Of a stretch of DNA of 64,000 bases, positions 1 through 12,551 are shown piece by piece. Source of the DNA: Nocardioides agariphilus (lineage in GTDB: Bacteria; Actinomycetota; Actinomycetes; Propionibacteriales; Nocardioidaceae); NCBI RefSeq assembly GCF_015352445.1, contig NZ_JADKPO010000015.1, positions 1 to 64,000 of the forward strand. The letters are read 5' to 3'. A model generated the notes under the pieces. It ran no database searches. It worked only from the letters and a program-made list of their open reading frames with translations, and had not been told where the DNA came from. The translations under genes were made by a program, and so were the position numbers. The stretch's first letter is position 1, and each line of letters opens with the position of its first letter.

Positions 1-92
1 CACCCGGACCCATCCCGAACCCGGAAGTTAAGCCTGCCAGCGCCGATGGTACTGCCCCCGAGAGGGCGTGGGAGAGTAGGACGCCGCCGAAC
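1..92 (+). rRNA. rrf: 5S ribosomal RNA, 3' part (5' end outside window)
   Basis: The first ~92 bases carry the conserved 5S block beginning with the stretch that reads cccgaacccggaagttaagc, then the segment gagagtaggacgccgccga near the 3' end. The gene is cut by the window edge, so roughly the first 25 bases are missing. A strong hairpin follows directly. This is the end of an rRNA operon read left to right. Confidence 0.93.
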
Positions 93-100
93 ATCCTTCC

Positions 101-133
101 CGAAAGGGCCACCAGCAATGGTGGCCCTTTCGT
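101..133 (+). terminator. Rho-independent terminator of the rRNA operon
   Basis: A perfect inverted repeat, gaaagggccacc / ggtggccctttc, with a short loop lies about 10 bases after the 5S 3' end and runs into a T-containing stretch. Its position directly after the rRNA supports a terminator. Confidence 0.85.
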
Positions 134-281
134 GATTTCGGCCGGTTCTGGAGACCTGTTGCCTCGTGTGCCCACTCAGCGTCCACCATGAGGTTTCGCG
201 ACATGGTTGTGCACATCCTTGTTCTTCGGTTCTCGTCACGGGGTGTGCCTCGTCAGAGGCTTGACCTCGGAGGTGTTGGTG

Positions 282-671
282 ATGAAGAAGGACATGAAGT
301 CCGAGTCAGAGTCAGTGGACGGCTCGGCACTCGCCCTCAATGTGGTCCGCATCGCGGGCAGGATCTCGGCCACTCCTGAGGAGCGGACTCTGCCCAGTGG
401 CGACTCGGTGTGGACGTTTCGTCTTGTGGTCGCTCGCCCCGAGGGTCATGCCGGGCGGCAGCGTGTGGACACGCTGGAATGCGCCGTGTGGGGCGGTCGC
501 GTGCGCAAGCAAGTGACCTCCTGGCAGGTCGGCGACATCGTCGAGGTGTCGGGCTCCTTGCGGCGCCGGTTCTTCGCGACAGGGACTGGGCGCGCCTCGC
601 GCGTGGAGGTCGAGGTGGCGGCAGGCAAGATGCTCAAGCGGGCGACAGTTCGTCGGGCAGCGGACCGATGA
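282..671 (+). CDS. Short single-stranded DNA-binding protein (SSB-like OB fold)
   Basis: The 129-residue product has an SSB-type OB fold. It includes an N-terminal strand with NVVRIAGRI, a central FRLVVARPEG segment, a DTLECAVWGG strand, and WQVGDIVEVSGSLRRRFF near the C-terminal half of the fold. I chose the ATG at 282 because GGAGGT lies 7 bases upstream; longer in-frame versions have no such site. It lacks the acidic C-terminal tail ending in D-D-x-x-P-F that housekeeping SSB uses to recruit partners, and it is much shorter than that SSB. It is therefore probably an accessory SSB paralogue acting on single-stranded DNA in the cytoplasm. It stands alone between the rRNA operon and the HAD-tlyA operon. 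The function is inferred from fold similarity only. Confidence 0.75.
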   Translation: MKKDMKSESESVDGSALALNVVRIAGRISATPEERTLPSGDSVWTFRLVVARPEGHAGRQRVDTLECAVWGGRVRKQVTSWQVGDIVEVSGSLRRRFFATGTGRASRVEVEVAAGKMLKRATVRRAADR

Positions 672-1058
672 GCGCACCGATGAGCGCACCGGGGTTCGGC
701 TTCGGCTGGAAGGACGTCGCCTTCTCGGGCAGCAGGCGTCCGGATCGTGGCGAGGATGTCGTCGTGGAGCACCTCGACAGCTGCTCGGTCGTCGGGCAGG
801 TCCATCGAGACGGCGGCAGTTGCGCATCCCGGCATCCCCAGCTCGACAGTGTGGAGCTGTCTGTCAGGCCGCCACCGCGCCGAGACGGTCGGCGACATCG
901 CGATAGTCTCGCGCGAAGCCGGGCAGTGGCCGGATCGCCGATCCGGCCGGGGGTGAGTCTCTATCCCCTGAACGGCTGCAGCCTCAGCGGGCGGCTCACC
1001 GACGGTGGACCGACCACGAGGCTCGAGTCCATCGGAGCATCGTAGGGGGAGCGCACTC
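672..1058. other. 387-base interval without a convincing gene
   Basis: No frame here has a good start, ribosome site and recognisable product. On the minus strand, the frame running 898 to about 690 has coding-like codon use (a stretch containing HTVELGMPGCATA and DRAAVEVLHDDILATI) but continues into antisense of the SSB gene. It could be a decayed or unrecognised small gene. A 12-base direct duplication (atgagcgcaccg twice) sits at about 668-691. I cannot assign a function. Confidence 0.35.
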
Positions 1059-2093
1059 GTGGCCGACGGGAGCCGACTGGGGGCCTCGCCACAGCCACTG
1101 GTCGCTGTCTACGACCTGGCCATGCTCGACCTCGACGGCGTCGTCTACATCGGGGGGCAGGCCGTTCCAGGTGCTGCCGCATGGCTGGCCAAGTCTCGGG
1201 CGGCCGGCCAGCGCTTGGCCTTCGTCACCAACAACGCCTCCAGGCCCCCCGGCAAGATCGCGGAACACCTGCGTGAGCTCGGCGTCGAGGCGGCCGCTGA
1301 GGACGTGATCACCTCTGCCCAGGCGGCGGCGCGAGTGCTGCGCGGCCGATACCACGAGGGCGCCGCCGTGGCCCTGCTCGGTGGTGCGGGGCTGGATGAG
1401 GCCTTGCGAGCAGAGGGCCTGGTGCCCGTCCCCGTCTCCGAACCAGCGGTCGCCGTGGTGTCGGGCTACGGGCCGGATGTGCTGTGGCGAGACATCATGC
1501 GGGCGGCGGTGCTGATCCGTGACGGACTGCCGTGGGTGGCCAGCAACGGCGACCTGACCATTCCGACCTCCTTCGGCGCCGCACCGGGCCACGGGGTCCT
1601 GGTCGGCCTGCTGAGCGACTTCAGCGGAGTGCAGCCGGTGGTGGCGGGTAAGCCGCAGCGGCCCTTGCTCGACGAGACGATCCGTCGGATGGGCGGTCGC
1701 CGCCCGTTGATGGTCGGGGATCGCCTCGACACCGACATCGACGGAGCACTCAACTCCGGTTGCGACAGTCTGTTGGTGATGACGGGGGTGACCGACCTGG
1801 CGCAGCTGGTAGCGGTGCCCCGCGGGCACCGGCCGAGCTTCGTGGCGGCCGACCTGGGTGGTCTGTTGGAGGCACATTCAACGGTGCAGGTCAGCGCCGG
1901 CGAGATCGCCGTCGGCGGCTGGCGTGCTGCGGTGAGCTCGGGCCGCCTCGAAGTCGCCGGAGAGGGCGGCGAGGGTGACTGGTGGCGGGCCGTGGCGAGC
2001 GCTGGCTGGCTGGCACTCGACGAGTCAGGTGAGCCCCCGGACACGCGGTACCTCGAGCCGCCGCGCGCCCAGCCGCGGGGGCCCGGCCGGTAG
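1059..2093 (+). CDS. HAD-superfamily (IIA, NagD-like) phosphatase
   Basis: A 344-residue HAD hydrolase of the IIA type (4-nitrophenylphosphatase/NagD-like), expected to dephosphorylate small sugar or nucleotide phosphates in the cytosol. Visible motifs: the nucleophile motif LDLDGVV at about residues 23-29, VTNNAS (motif II), the lysine of GKPQRP, and GDRLDTDI (motif IV metal ligands). The GTG start at 1059 follows GGGGGA with 8-base spacing; the longer ATG version at 1005 has no site. The last ~60 residues after the HAD core form a Trp/Gly-rich tail (around GGWRAAV) that I cannot assign. It heads the run that continues into tlyA-nadK-recN, a common actinobacterial order. The natural substrate is unknown. 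Confidence 0.88.
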   Translation: MADGSRLGASPQPLVAVYDLAMLDLDGVVYIGGQAVPGAAAWLAKSRAAGQRLAFVTNNASRPPGKIAEHLRELGVEAAAEDVITSAQAAARVLRGRYHEGAAVALLGGAGLDEALRAEGLVPVPVSEPAVAVVSGYGPDVLWRDIMRAAVLIRDGLPWVASNGDLTIPTSFGAAPGHGVLVGLLSDFSGVQPVVAGKPQRPLLDETIRRMGGRRPLMVGDRLDTDIDGALNSGCDSLLVMTGVTDLAQLVAVPRGHRPSFVAADLGGLLEAHSTVQVSAGEIAVGGWRAAVSSGRLEVAGEGGEGDWWRAVASAGWLALDESGEPPDTRYLEPPRAQPRGPGR

Positions 2094-2102
2094 GGTTCGG
2101 CC

Positions 2103-2369
2103 ATGACCGAGGCGCCCGACGTGTACCCCGAGTTCCCGGCAGACGACGACCCGGGCGAGCCGATGGAGCAGGACGCCCAGGGCGTCGAGGGCCTCTCCGA
2201 TCACCTGCAGTCCTCCGAGCCTGTGCGCACGGGCCACGCACGCGTGGACGCGGTTTTGGCCTCGCTCTCCGAGCTCGATGAGCGTCCGGTCGGTGAGCAC
2301 GCAGCGATCTTCGAGCGAGCCCACGACGAGCTGCGCAACGCCCTGGATCCTGACCGAGAGACTGCCTGA
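2103..2369 (+). CDS. Small acidic conserved protein before tlyA
   Basis: An 88-residue, strongly acidic product with a disordered-looking N-terminal third (MTEAPDVYPEFPADDDPGE) and a helical C-terminal part (RVDAVLASLSELDE, then IFERAHDELRNALD). It starts 9 bases after the HAD gene and is followed 34 bases later by tlyA, so it is almost certainly co-transcribed. Small proteins of this kind sit in the same place in related actinobacteria as far as I recall. I see no catalytic motif, signal peptide or membrane segment, and propose no function. Confidence 0.72.
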   Translation: MTEAPDVYPEFPADDDPGEPMEQDAQGVEGLSDHLQSSEPVRTGHARVDAVLASLSELDERPVGEHAAIFERAHDELRNALDPDRETA

Positions 2370-2403
2370 GCCGAGCTCGACACCCAGGTCAGGAGCATCG
2401 ACG

Positions 2404-3240
2404 GTGCCGCGCCGGCAGCGTCTCGACGCCGAGCTCGTCAGGCGCGGGTTGGCGAGGTCGCGTGACCACGCAGCGGAGCTGATCGGTGCCGGTCGGGTCA
2501 GCGTGGCCGGGGCGGTCGCGGGCAAGCCGGCGACGGCGGTGGGCACCGATGTGGCCATCGTCGTGCGGGAGGACCCCGATCGCCCCGACTACGTCTCTCG
2601 CGGGGGCCACAAGCTGGCAGGTGCGCTGGAGGCCTTCGAGCCGAAGGGTCTGGTGGTCGCCGGTCGGAGGTGTCTGGATGCAGGCGCGTCGACCGGTGGC
2701 TTCACCGACGTCTTGCTGCGCCACGGGGCCCGGGAGGTGGTGGCTGTCGACGTCGGCTACGGGCAGCTTGCCTGGCAGCTGCAAAGTGACGAGCGGGTCG
2801 TCGTGCGCGACCGCACCAACATCCGGGACCTGGACATCGACGTGGTCGGAGGTCTGGTGGACCTCGTGGTCGGTGACCTGTCGTTCATCAGCCTGCAGCT
2901 GGTGCTCGATGCATTAGTCGGGGTCACGGTCGATGACGGTGACCTGGTGGTGATGGTCAAGCCGCAGTTCGAGGTGGGCAAGGGACGGGTGGGCAAAGGT
3001 GGCGTCGTACGCGATCCCGGTCTCCGCGAGGAGGCGGTGCGTGCCGTCGCACAGGCAGCCGCCCAGCGGGGCTGGGGTGCCAGGTCCGTGACGGTCAGTC
3101 CGCTGCCGGGTCCGTCCGGAAACGTCGAGTTCTTCCTGTGGTTGCGCAAGGGCCCGAGCGCGGTGGGTGACCACGACATCCACCGGACGGTGTGGGACGC
3201 GTCGGGTCCGGGGGCAGCGGGTGAGAAGGTGGAGCCATGA
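2404..3240 (+). CDS. tlyA: TlyA-family 16S/23S rRNA (cytidine-2'-O)-methyltransferase
   Basis: A 278-residue protein of TlyA/hemolysin-A type, which methylates ribose 2'-OH of cytidines in 16S and 23S rRNA; in mycobacteria its loss gives capreomycin resistance. An S4 RNA-binding domain occupies about residues 1-60 (RLDAELVRRGLARSRDHAAE). An FtsJ-like Rossmann methyltransferase follows, with CLDAGASTGGFTDVLL as SAM-binding motif I, the catalytic-type KPQFEVGK segment, and a C-terminal GPSGNVEFFLWL strand. The GTG at 2404 fits the usual family length of about 270. Its TGA overlaps the nadK ATG (ATGA), indicating translational coupling. Confidence 0.93.
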   Translation: MPRRQRLDAELVRRGLARSRDHAAELIGAGRVSVAGAVAGKPATAVGTDVAIVVREDPDRPDYVSRGGHKLAGALEAFEPKGLVVAGRRCLDAGASTGGFTDVLLRHGAREVVAVDVGYGQLAWQLQSDERVVVRDRTNIRDLDIDVVGGLVDLVVGDLSFISLQLVLDALVGVTVDDGDLVVMVKPQFEVGKGRVGKGGVVRDPGLREEAVRAVAQAAAQRGWGARSVTVSPLPGPSGNVEFFLWLRKGPSAVGDHDIHRTVWDASGPGAAGEKVEP

Positions 3241-4187
3241 GCGTGCAAGCCTCACCGGCATCCCCGCCAGTGAGACGCGTGCTGCTCCTGGCCCACACCG
3301 GCCGGGTCGAGGCGCGCGACGTGGCCAGAGCATTCGTGAAGGCTCTCGCCAGCCACGACATCCGGGTGCGAGCTCTGGCTGACGAGGCTGCCGACCTGGG
3401 TCTGGAGCCCGCCGACGTCGACATCGCCGTCGACGAGGTGTCAGCGGCGGTCGACTGCGAGCTGGCCATCGTGATCGGCGGCGACGGCACCGTCTTGCGC
3501 GCCGCGGAGATCACCCACGATCACGGCACGCCTCTGCTGGGCATCAACCTGGGGCATGTCGGGTTCCTCGCCGAGGCCGAGCCTGACGCCGTGGACGCGA
3601 CCGTCGGCGCCATCGTGGACCGTCGCTACACCTCGGAGGAGCGGCTCACGGTCGACGTGGCGGTCTTTCGCGACGGTGAGCTGGTGAGCAGCACCTTCGC
3701 GCTCAACGAGGCCAGCGTCGAGAAGGCTGCGCGCCAGCGGATGCTGGAGGTGGTGGTCGAGGTCGACGGGCGACCGCTGTCTCGCTTCGGTTGCGACGGG
3801 GTCGTGTGCGCCACGCCGACGGGTTCGACGGCCTACAACTTCTCAGCGGGCGGTCCGGTGGTGTGGCCGAGCGTCGAGGCTCTGCTCATGGTCCCGATCA
3901 GCGCGCATGCGCTCTTCGCCAGGCCCTTGGTGGTGGCTCCGTCGTCCGTGCTGGCCGTTGAGGTGCTGGCTCGCACCGAGGGCGCTGGAGTGCTGTGGTG
4001 TGACGGCCGGCGGACCGTTGACCTGCCGCCCGGGGCACGCATCGAAGTACGCCGTGGGGCTCGGCCGGTGCGCTTCGTGCGGCTCCACGAAGCGCCGTTC
4101 ACCGATCGTCTGGTTGCCAAGTTCGGGCTGCCCGTGCAGGGCTGGCGCGGCGCGGTCGACGTGCAGCGGAGAACACTTGATGCTTGA
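3237..4187 (+). CDS. nadK: NAD kinase
   Basis: A 316-residue ATP/polyphosphate-NAD 2'-kinase that makes NADP in the cytosol. The nucleotide-kinase motif IGGDGTVLRAAEI lies at residues 80-92, the NAD-binding NEASVEK segment in the middle, and the GDG-partner motif GSTAYNFSAGGP after it. The length matches actinobacterial NadK. The start overlaps tlyA by four bases and the end overlaps recN by eight. The tlyA-nadK-recN order is a well-known conserved actinobacterial arrangement. Confidence 0.96.
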   Translation: MSVQASPASPPVRRVLLLAHTGRVEARDVARAFVKALASHDIRVRALADEAADLGLEPADVDIAVDEVSAAVDCELAIVIGGDGTVLRAAEITHDHGTPLLGINLGHVGFLAEAEPDAVDATVGAIVDRRYTSEERLTVDVAVFRDGELVSSTFALNEASVEKAARQRMLEVVVEVDGRPLSRFGCDGVVCATPTGSTAYNFSAGGPVVWPSVEALLMVPISAHALFARPLVVAPSSVLAVEVLARTEGAGVLWCDGRRTVDLPPGARIEVRRGARPVRFVRLHEAPFTDRLVAKFGLPVQGWRGAVDVQRRTLDA

Positions 4188-5922
4188 GGAGATCCGGATC
4201 GGCTCCCTGGGCGTGATCGAGTCCTCGACGCTCGAGCTCGGGCCTGGCCTGACCGTCATCACCGGTGAGACTGGTGCCGGCAAGACCATGCTCGTCACGG
4301 CCTTGGGCCTGTTGCTGGGCGGCCGCGCCGACACGGGCACCGTGCGCACCGGCGCGAAGACGGCCAGGGTGGAGGGGGTCGTCAGCGTCGCGACGCTGCC
4401 GACGGTGGCGGCTGCCGTCGAGGACGTTGGCGGCGCGGTCGAGGACGACCGGGTGGTGCTGGCCCGCAACGTCTCGGCCGAGGGTCGCTCGCGGGCATTC
4501 GCTGGGGGCGCATCGGTACCCGTGGCGGTGCTGGCTGAGCTGGCCGCGCCACTGGTCGCGTTGCACGGGCAGGCCGACCAGCACCGACTGCTGGCGCCCA
4601 GGACCCAGCGCGATGCCCTCGACCGCTTCGCCGGCGAGAGCGTCGCGCGACCGCTCGCGCGCTACGTCGAGCAACGTGTGCGCCTCTTGTCGGTCGAGGC
4701 CGAGCTCGCCGAGGTGTCCAGCGCTGCACGCGAACGAGCTCGCGAGGCCGACCTGCTGAGGTTCGGGCTCGACGAGATCGCCGCCGTGGAGCCGCGACCG
4801 GGCGAGGACGCCGAGCTCTCAGCGGAGGAGGCGCGGCTCGGGTTCGCCGACACGCTGCGGGCCGAGGCCGAGCGAGCGCGGGAGGCGCTCTCGAGCGAGC
4901 AGGGGGAGCCCGATGCGCTGGGCGCCAGTGCCGCCGCGCGCACGGCCTTGGAGTCCGTGCGCGAGCACGACGCGGAGGCCGGCGAGCTGGCCGATCGGCT
5001 CGCTGAGCTGACCTACCTGCTCTCCGACCTCGCGGCCGACGTCGCGTCCTACGCCTCCGGGCTCGAGACCGACCCCCAACGCCTCGCGGTGGTCTCCGAA
5101 CGCCGGGCCGCCCTCACCGCCTTGACCCGCAAGTACGGCGACACGATCGACGAGGTGCTGGCCTGGGCCGAGCAGTCGGCGGTGCGCCTGAGCGACCTCG
5201 ACGACACCGACGGGCGGATCGACCGGCTGCGCGAGGAGGCTGCCGCCGTTCGCATCGACCTGGCGAAGACCGCCGAGGCGCTGACGTCTGCCCGCACCAA
5301 GGCGGCCGGCAAGCTGGCCAAGCAGGTGTCCGAGGAGCTCGGGCTCCTGGCCATGCCAGATGCCCGGCTGACCATCGAGGTGCGAAGCCAGGAGGCCGAA
5401 CCGCGATCGCCGGGGGCCTTGCTGGTCGGCGGTCGCTGGGTGCGGTTCGGGTCGGCAGGCGTCGACGAGGTCGAGCTCCAGCTCGCTGCCAATCCGGGAG
5501 CGCCCGCGCGGCCTCTGGCGAAGGGCGCATCAGGCGGCGAGCTGTCCCGGGTGATGCTGGCCATCGAGGTGGCACTCGCGGGCACCAGCCCCGTGCCCAC
5601 GTTCGTCTTCGACGAGGTCGACGCAGGCGTCGGCGGGCGTGCCGCTGTCGAAGTGGGTCGGCGTCTGGCCGAGCTCGCCCGCACCGCTCAGGTGCTCGTC
5701 GTCACGCACCTGCCACAGGTCGCCGCCTACGCCGACCGTCATGTCGTGGTCGAGAAGTCCAGCGACGGCACGATCACCACCTCGGGACTCACGGTGCTCG
5801 ACGCCGTGGCGCGTGAGCGCGAGCTGTCGCGGATGTTTGCCGGGATGGATGAGTCCGACACCGCACTGGCCCACGCACGCGAGCTGCTGGAGAGCGCAGC
5901 ACCTGGTCGCGCTCTCTCCTGA
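4180..5922 (+). CDS. recN: DNA repair protein RecN (SMC-like ATPase)
   Basis: A 580-residue SMC-family ATPase acting early in double-strand-break repair. The Walker A GETGAGKT is at residues 29-36. A long charged, Arg/Glu/Ala-rich coiled-coil region spans about residues 150-400. The ABC signature GASGGELSRVMLAIE and the Walker B TFVFDEVDAGVGG are in the C-terminal ATPase half. The ATG at 4180 overlaps the end of nadK by eight bases and gives the normal family length; the upstream open frame is antisense-like extension inside nadK. Confidence 0.96.
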   Translation: MLEEIRIGSLGVIESSTLELGPGLTVITGETGAGKTMLVTALGLLLGGRADTGTVRTGAKTARVEGVVSVATLPTVAAAVEDVGGAVEDDRVVLARNVSAEGRSRAFAGGASVPVAVLAELAAPLVALHGQADQHRLLAPRTQRDALDRFAGESVARPLARYVEQRVRLLSVEAELAEVSSAARERAREADLLRFGLDEIAAVEPRPGEDAELSAEEARLGFADTLRAEAERAREALSSEQGEPDALGASAAARTALESVREHDAEAGELADRLAELTYLLSDLAADVASYASGLETDPQRLAVVSERRAALTALTRKYGDTIDEVLAWAEQSAVRLSDLDDTDGRIDRLREEAAAVRIDLAKTAEALTSARTKAAGKLAKQVSEELGLLAMPDARLTIEVRSQEAEPRSPGALLVGGRWVRFGSAGVDEVELQLAANPGAPARPLAKGASGGELSRVMLAIEVALAGTSPVPTFVFDEVDAGVGGRAAVEVGRRLAELARTAQVLVVTHLPQVAAYADRHVVVEKSSDGTITTSGLTVLDAVARERELSRMFAGMDESDTALAHARELLESAAPGRALS

Positions 5923-5990
5923 CCGCCTGACCGCGACTCGCCGCCCCGCTTGCCCGGTGCGGCGAGGTGTGCTTGACAGCATGGGCCGAG

Positions 5991-7177
5991 ATGAAGACCT
6001 CCACCCGACCGTCTCGCCGCCGCCCCGCCGACGTACTTCCAGGCGTCCACGGGACCGCCCGTGTCGACCGCCGCGTCGCCTCACTGCTGCCCAGGCTCCG
6101 GCCGGGGGACATCGCCGTTCTCGACGCCCTCGACCTCGACCGGCAGACGGCCCAAGCGCTCATCGACGCCCGCGTATCCGCGGTGGTCGACGCGAGCGAG
6201 CTGATCTCCGGCCGCTACCCCAACCTGGGGCCCGACCTCCTCGCCGAAGCGGGCGTGCTGCTCGTCGACGGCATCGGAGCGGGAGGACTCGCGGCCGTCA
6301 AGGACGGCTCCCAGGTCCGTGTTCACGAGGGCCAGGTGTACGCCGGTGAACGTGCGGTGGCATCGGGTCGGCAGCTGACCCACGACGCGATCGCCACGGA
6401 GATGACCGCGGCCCGGCAGGGGATGGTCAGCCAGCTCCAGTCCTTCACGCACAACGCCAGCGAGTTCTTGCGACGCGAGCAGGACCTGCTGCTGCACGGA
6501 CTCGGCCTGCCGTCGGTCAGTACGTCGATGACCGGACGCCCCGTCGTGGTCGTCAGCGACGCCCGCGTGATGGCCGCGCAACACAAGCGACTCCGACCGT
6601 TCCTACGCGAGCAGGACCCGGTCATCGTCGCGGTGGACGAGGGGGCCGACGCCCTGGTGAAGGCCGGAGTGCGGCCGCACGTCGTCATGGTCACCGCACT
6701 GGCCGAGCCCCCGAGCGCCAAGGCGCTGCGGGGGGCCCGGGATGTCGTCGTGGTGGTCGAGCCGGGTGCGGCCACCGGGGTCGTCGAGCGGCTGGAACGA
6801 CTGGGCGTGCGGTGCGTGGTCTTCGAGACCACGGCGACGGCGGAGGATGCCGCCCTGCTGCTCGCCGACGCGCAGGACCCGCGAGTCATCATCACCGTCG
6901 GGGCGCGGGCCTCGCTCGAGGAGTTCCTCGACCGGGGCCGCTCGGGGCTGGCCAGCACGTACCTGACGAGGTTGAAGGTCGCGAGGATCGTCGACTCGAG
7001 CGCCGTGCCGATGCTCTATTCCGGCAAGGTGCGTCCCCGGCACCTCCTCCTCGCGCTGCTGGTGTGCCTGGCCGTGGTCGCTGCCGCCGTCGCGACGACA
7101 CCTGTCGGTCAGGAGTGGGCGCAGGACGCCTGGACGTGGCTCAGCGATGCCCTGGCCGACCTGTGGAGCCAGGTCTC

Positions 7178-7181
<4 letters not shown>
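5991..7181 (+). CDS. steA: SteA-like putative cytokinetic protein (Rv1697-type)
   Basis: A 396-residue protein resembling SteA of Corynebacterium and Rv1697 of M. tuberculosis. These share the HGTARVDRR start region, GDIAVLDALDLDR, and the strongly conserved SGRYPNLGP block at about residue 72. A central thiamine-pyrophosphokinase-like fold is suggested by the family. One transmembrane helix lies at about residues 345-365 (HLLLALLVCLAVVAAAVATT), leaving a short C-terminal tail outside. I start at ATG 5991 (MKTSTRPS) because it matches the homologous start. In corynebacteria SteA pairs with SteB at the septum and influences envelope integrity. The stop overlaps the next gene as GTGA. Confidence 0.88.
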
Positions 7182-10498
<3,317 letters not shown>

Positions 10499-10516
<18 letters not shown>

Positions 10517-11392
10517 CGCCTCGAGTACGGCGGTCAGCGACGGGGAGGCAGCCATGCTCCGCCTGAACACCGCCAGCACCTCGCGCGTCGGCTCGGGGTC
10601 GTGCACCGCGAGGGCGACCAGGTCCTCGCCCAGAGGTGGGCGACCGAGGCGAGGAACCAGGGCCAGGCCGAGGCCGGCCCGCACCAGGGCCAGGTGCGAG
10701 TCGAACTCCATCGAGGTGTGGACGACCCGCGGAAGCCGTCCCGTGCCGGCGTACATCCGGTGCAGCCATTGGCGACAGATCGTGAACTCGGGAGTGGCGA
10801 CCCACTCCTCCTCGACCAGGTCGTGAGGCGTCACCCGGCACCGCCCGGCCAGCCGGTGGGTGGCCGGCATCACGACGTCCGCGACGTCTTGGGTCACGGA
10901 CACGGCCTGCAGGTGCTCGGGGATGCCGATGGTGAGGTCTCCCCAGCGGTGCACGACGCTCAGGTCGGTGCGGTCGGTCGCCACCATCTCGATGGCATCC
11001 CAGGGCTCGTGCTCGGTCAGGGCCAGACTCAGGTCAGGGTGGACGGACCGAAGGTCCCGCACGGCCGGTGCGACCAGCCCCCGCACCGCGGTCGAGAAGG
11101 CAGTCAGTCGCAGCCGGCCACCCACCGTGCCTGCTCTGCTGTGGAGGCCCGCCTCGACCTCCTCGACGTCGGTGAGGAGCCGGCTGCCTGCGTCGACGAG
11201 GTGACGGCCCTGCGCGGTCAAGATGACGCCGCGGCCGACCCGTTCGAGCAGGAGCACGCCCGTCTGGCGCTCGAGTCGCTTGACCTGCTGGGAGACCGCG
11301 CTCGGGGTGAAGCCGAGCGCCTCCGCGGCGGCGACCACCGAGCCGTAGGTGGCGACAGCCCGGAGAGAGGTGAGTGCGGCGAGGTCGATCAT
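10499..11392 (-). CDS. LysR-family transcriptional regulator
   Basis: A 297-residue LysR-type regulator. The N-terminal winged HTH (residues 1-60) has SVVAAAEALGFTPSAVSQQVKRLE, and the effector-binding domain occupies about residues 90-290. It is divergent from the EamA exporter with only 46 bases between starts, the classical arrangement in which a LysR protein controls its neighbour. The effector is unknown, though control of a metabolite exporter is the obvious inference. The 3' end overlaps the TPR gene tail to tail. Confidence 0.92.
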
Positions 11393-11438
11393 GAAGCAAC
11401 CGTACCGAGATCGATGCAGAAGTCATCGCTGGTGCTAC

Positions 11439-12551
11439 ATGGTCGCATCGACGAGCCTGGACCACGTGACCCGTCGCGACAGCCTCCTCGCCGCGTTGGT
11501 GGCGACCATCTGGGGCTTCAACTTCGTCGTCATCGGCTGGGGCATGCACGACGTACCGCCCCTGCTGTTCGCGGCGATCCGGTTCACGGTGGTCGTGTTC
11601 CCCGCTGTGCTCGTGGTCCGCAGACCCGACGCCCCGTGGCGTGTCGTGCTCGCCGTCGGTGGCTTCATGTCGCTCGGGCAGTTCGGCCTGCTCTACGTCT
11701 CGATGGCCGCGGGGATGCCGCCGGGCCTGGCGGCCCTGGTCCTGCAGGCCCAGGTGATCCTGACCGTGGTCCTCGCCGCCGGCCTGCTCCGCGAGGTGCC
11801 CACCCCGGGCCAGGTGGTGGGAGTGGCGGTCGGTGCCGCCGGACTGGCGGTGGTCGCGGTCGGGCGAGGTGGGCACGTACCGCTCGTGGCCTTGGTGCTG
11901 TGCCTGCTCGCGGCGCTGTCGTGGGCTGTCGGCAACGTCGTGGCCCGGGCCTCGGGCGTGCGTGCCGGGCTGAGCATGACCGTGTGGTCTGCCATCGTCG
12001 TGCCCGTCCCGCTGGTGGCTCTCTCCCTGCTGGTGGACGGGCCGAGCGCCGTGGGCGACGCGCTGGCCGCCTTCTCGTGGCAGGCGGCGGTGTCCACTGC
12101 CTACACGGCGGGACTCGCCTCGCTCGTGGGCTACAGCGTGTTCAACTCGCTGCTGGGCCGCAACCAGGCGTCATCCGTGGTGCCCTGGGTGCTCCTTGCA
12201 CCGGTGGTGGCTATGGCTTCGGCGTGGCTGCTTCTCGACCAGCAGCCCAACCTCGCCGAGGCATCGGGCGGGCTGCTCCTGCTGGTGGGCGTGCTCGTCG
12301 CCCTGCGGCCCCCGCGCCGCAGAGACGACGACGCTCAGGCGAGCTCGCCGCGCGCCCTGAGCTCCCGCACCAGCGTGTCGACACCGCCGAGCAGGGCGGC
12401 CCTGATGGTGGGGTCGGTGCCCTCGGCGCGGGCCATGGCCAACGCCTTGTCGAGGAACTCCTGGGTGCCGACCTCGGGGAACATGCCGAGCACCAGTCCG
12501 AACACCCGCAGCATCCCGCCACCGGCCAGGGCCGGGATCTCCTCGAGGTAG
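11439..12551 (+). CDS. EamA/DMT-family exporter with an unusual C-terminal extension
   Basis: A 370-residue drug/metabolite transporter with ten predicted helices in two EamA repeats: for example LLAALVATIWGFNFVVIGWG near the N-terminus, and GYSVFNSLLGRNQASSVVPW late in the second repeat. EamA proteins export amino acids or other small metabolites. The transporter body ends near residue 297 (RPPRRRDDD). The frame then runs 72 more residues of Ser/Ala/Arg-rich sequence inside the 3' end of convergent pepN, giving a 217-base overlap. Start ATG at 11439; the gene is divergent from the LysR regulator. The tail may be a recent stop-codon loss. Confidence 0.88.
   Translation: MVASTSLDHVTRRDSLLAALVATIWGFNFVVIGWGMHDVPPLLFAAIRFTVVVFPAVLVVRRPDAPWRVVLAVGGFMSLGQFGLLYVSMAAGMPPGLAALVLQAQVILTVVLAAGLLREVPTPGQVVGVAVGAAGLAVVAVGRGGHVPLVALVLCLLAALSWAVGNVVARASGVRAGLSMTVWSAIVVPVPLVALSLLVDGPSAVGDALAAFSWQAAVSTAYTAGLASLVGYSVFNSLLGRNQASSVVPWVLLAPVVAMASAWLLLDQQPNLAEASGGLLLLVGVLVALRPPRRRDDDAQASSPRALSSRTSVSTPPSRAALMVGSVPSARAMANALSRNSWVPTSGNMPSTSPNTRSIPPPARAGISSR

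Noticed and set aside
5639-6349. Alternative-frame ORF between recN and steA
   Set aside because: It overlaps the Walker B end of recN and the conserved start of steA and has shadow-type composition (Arg/Pro/Ser rich).
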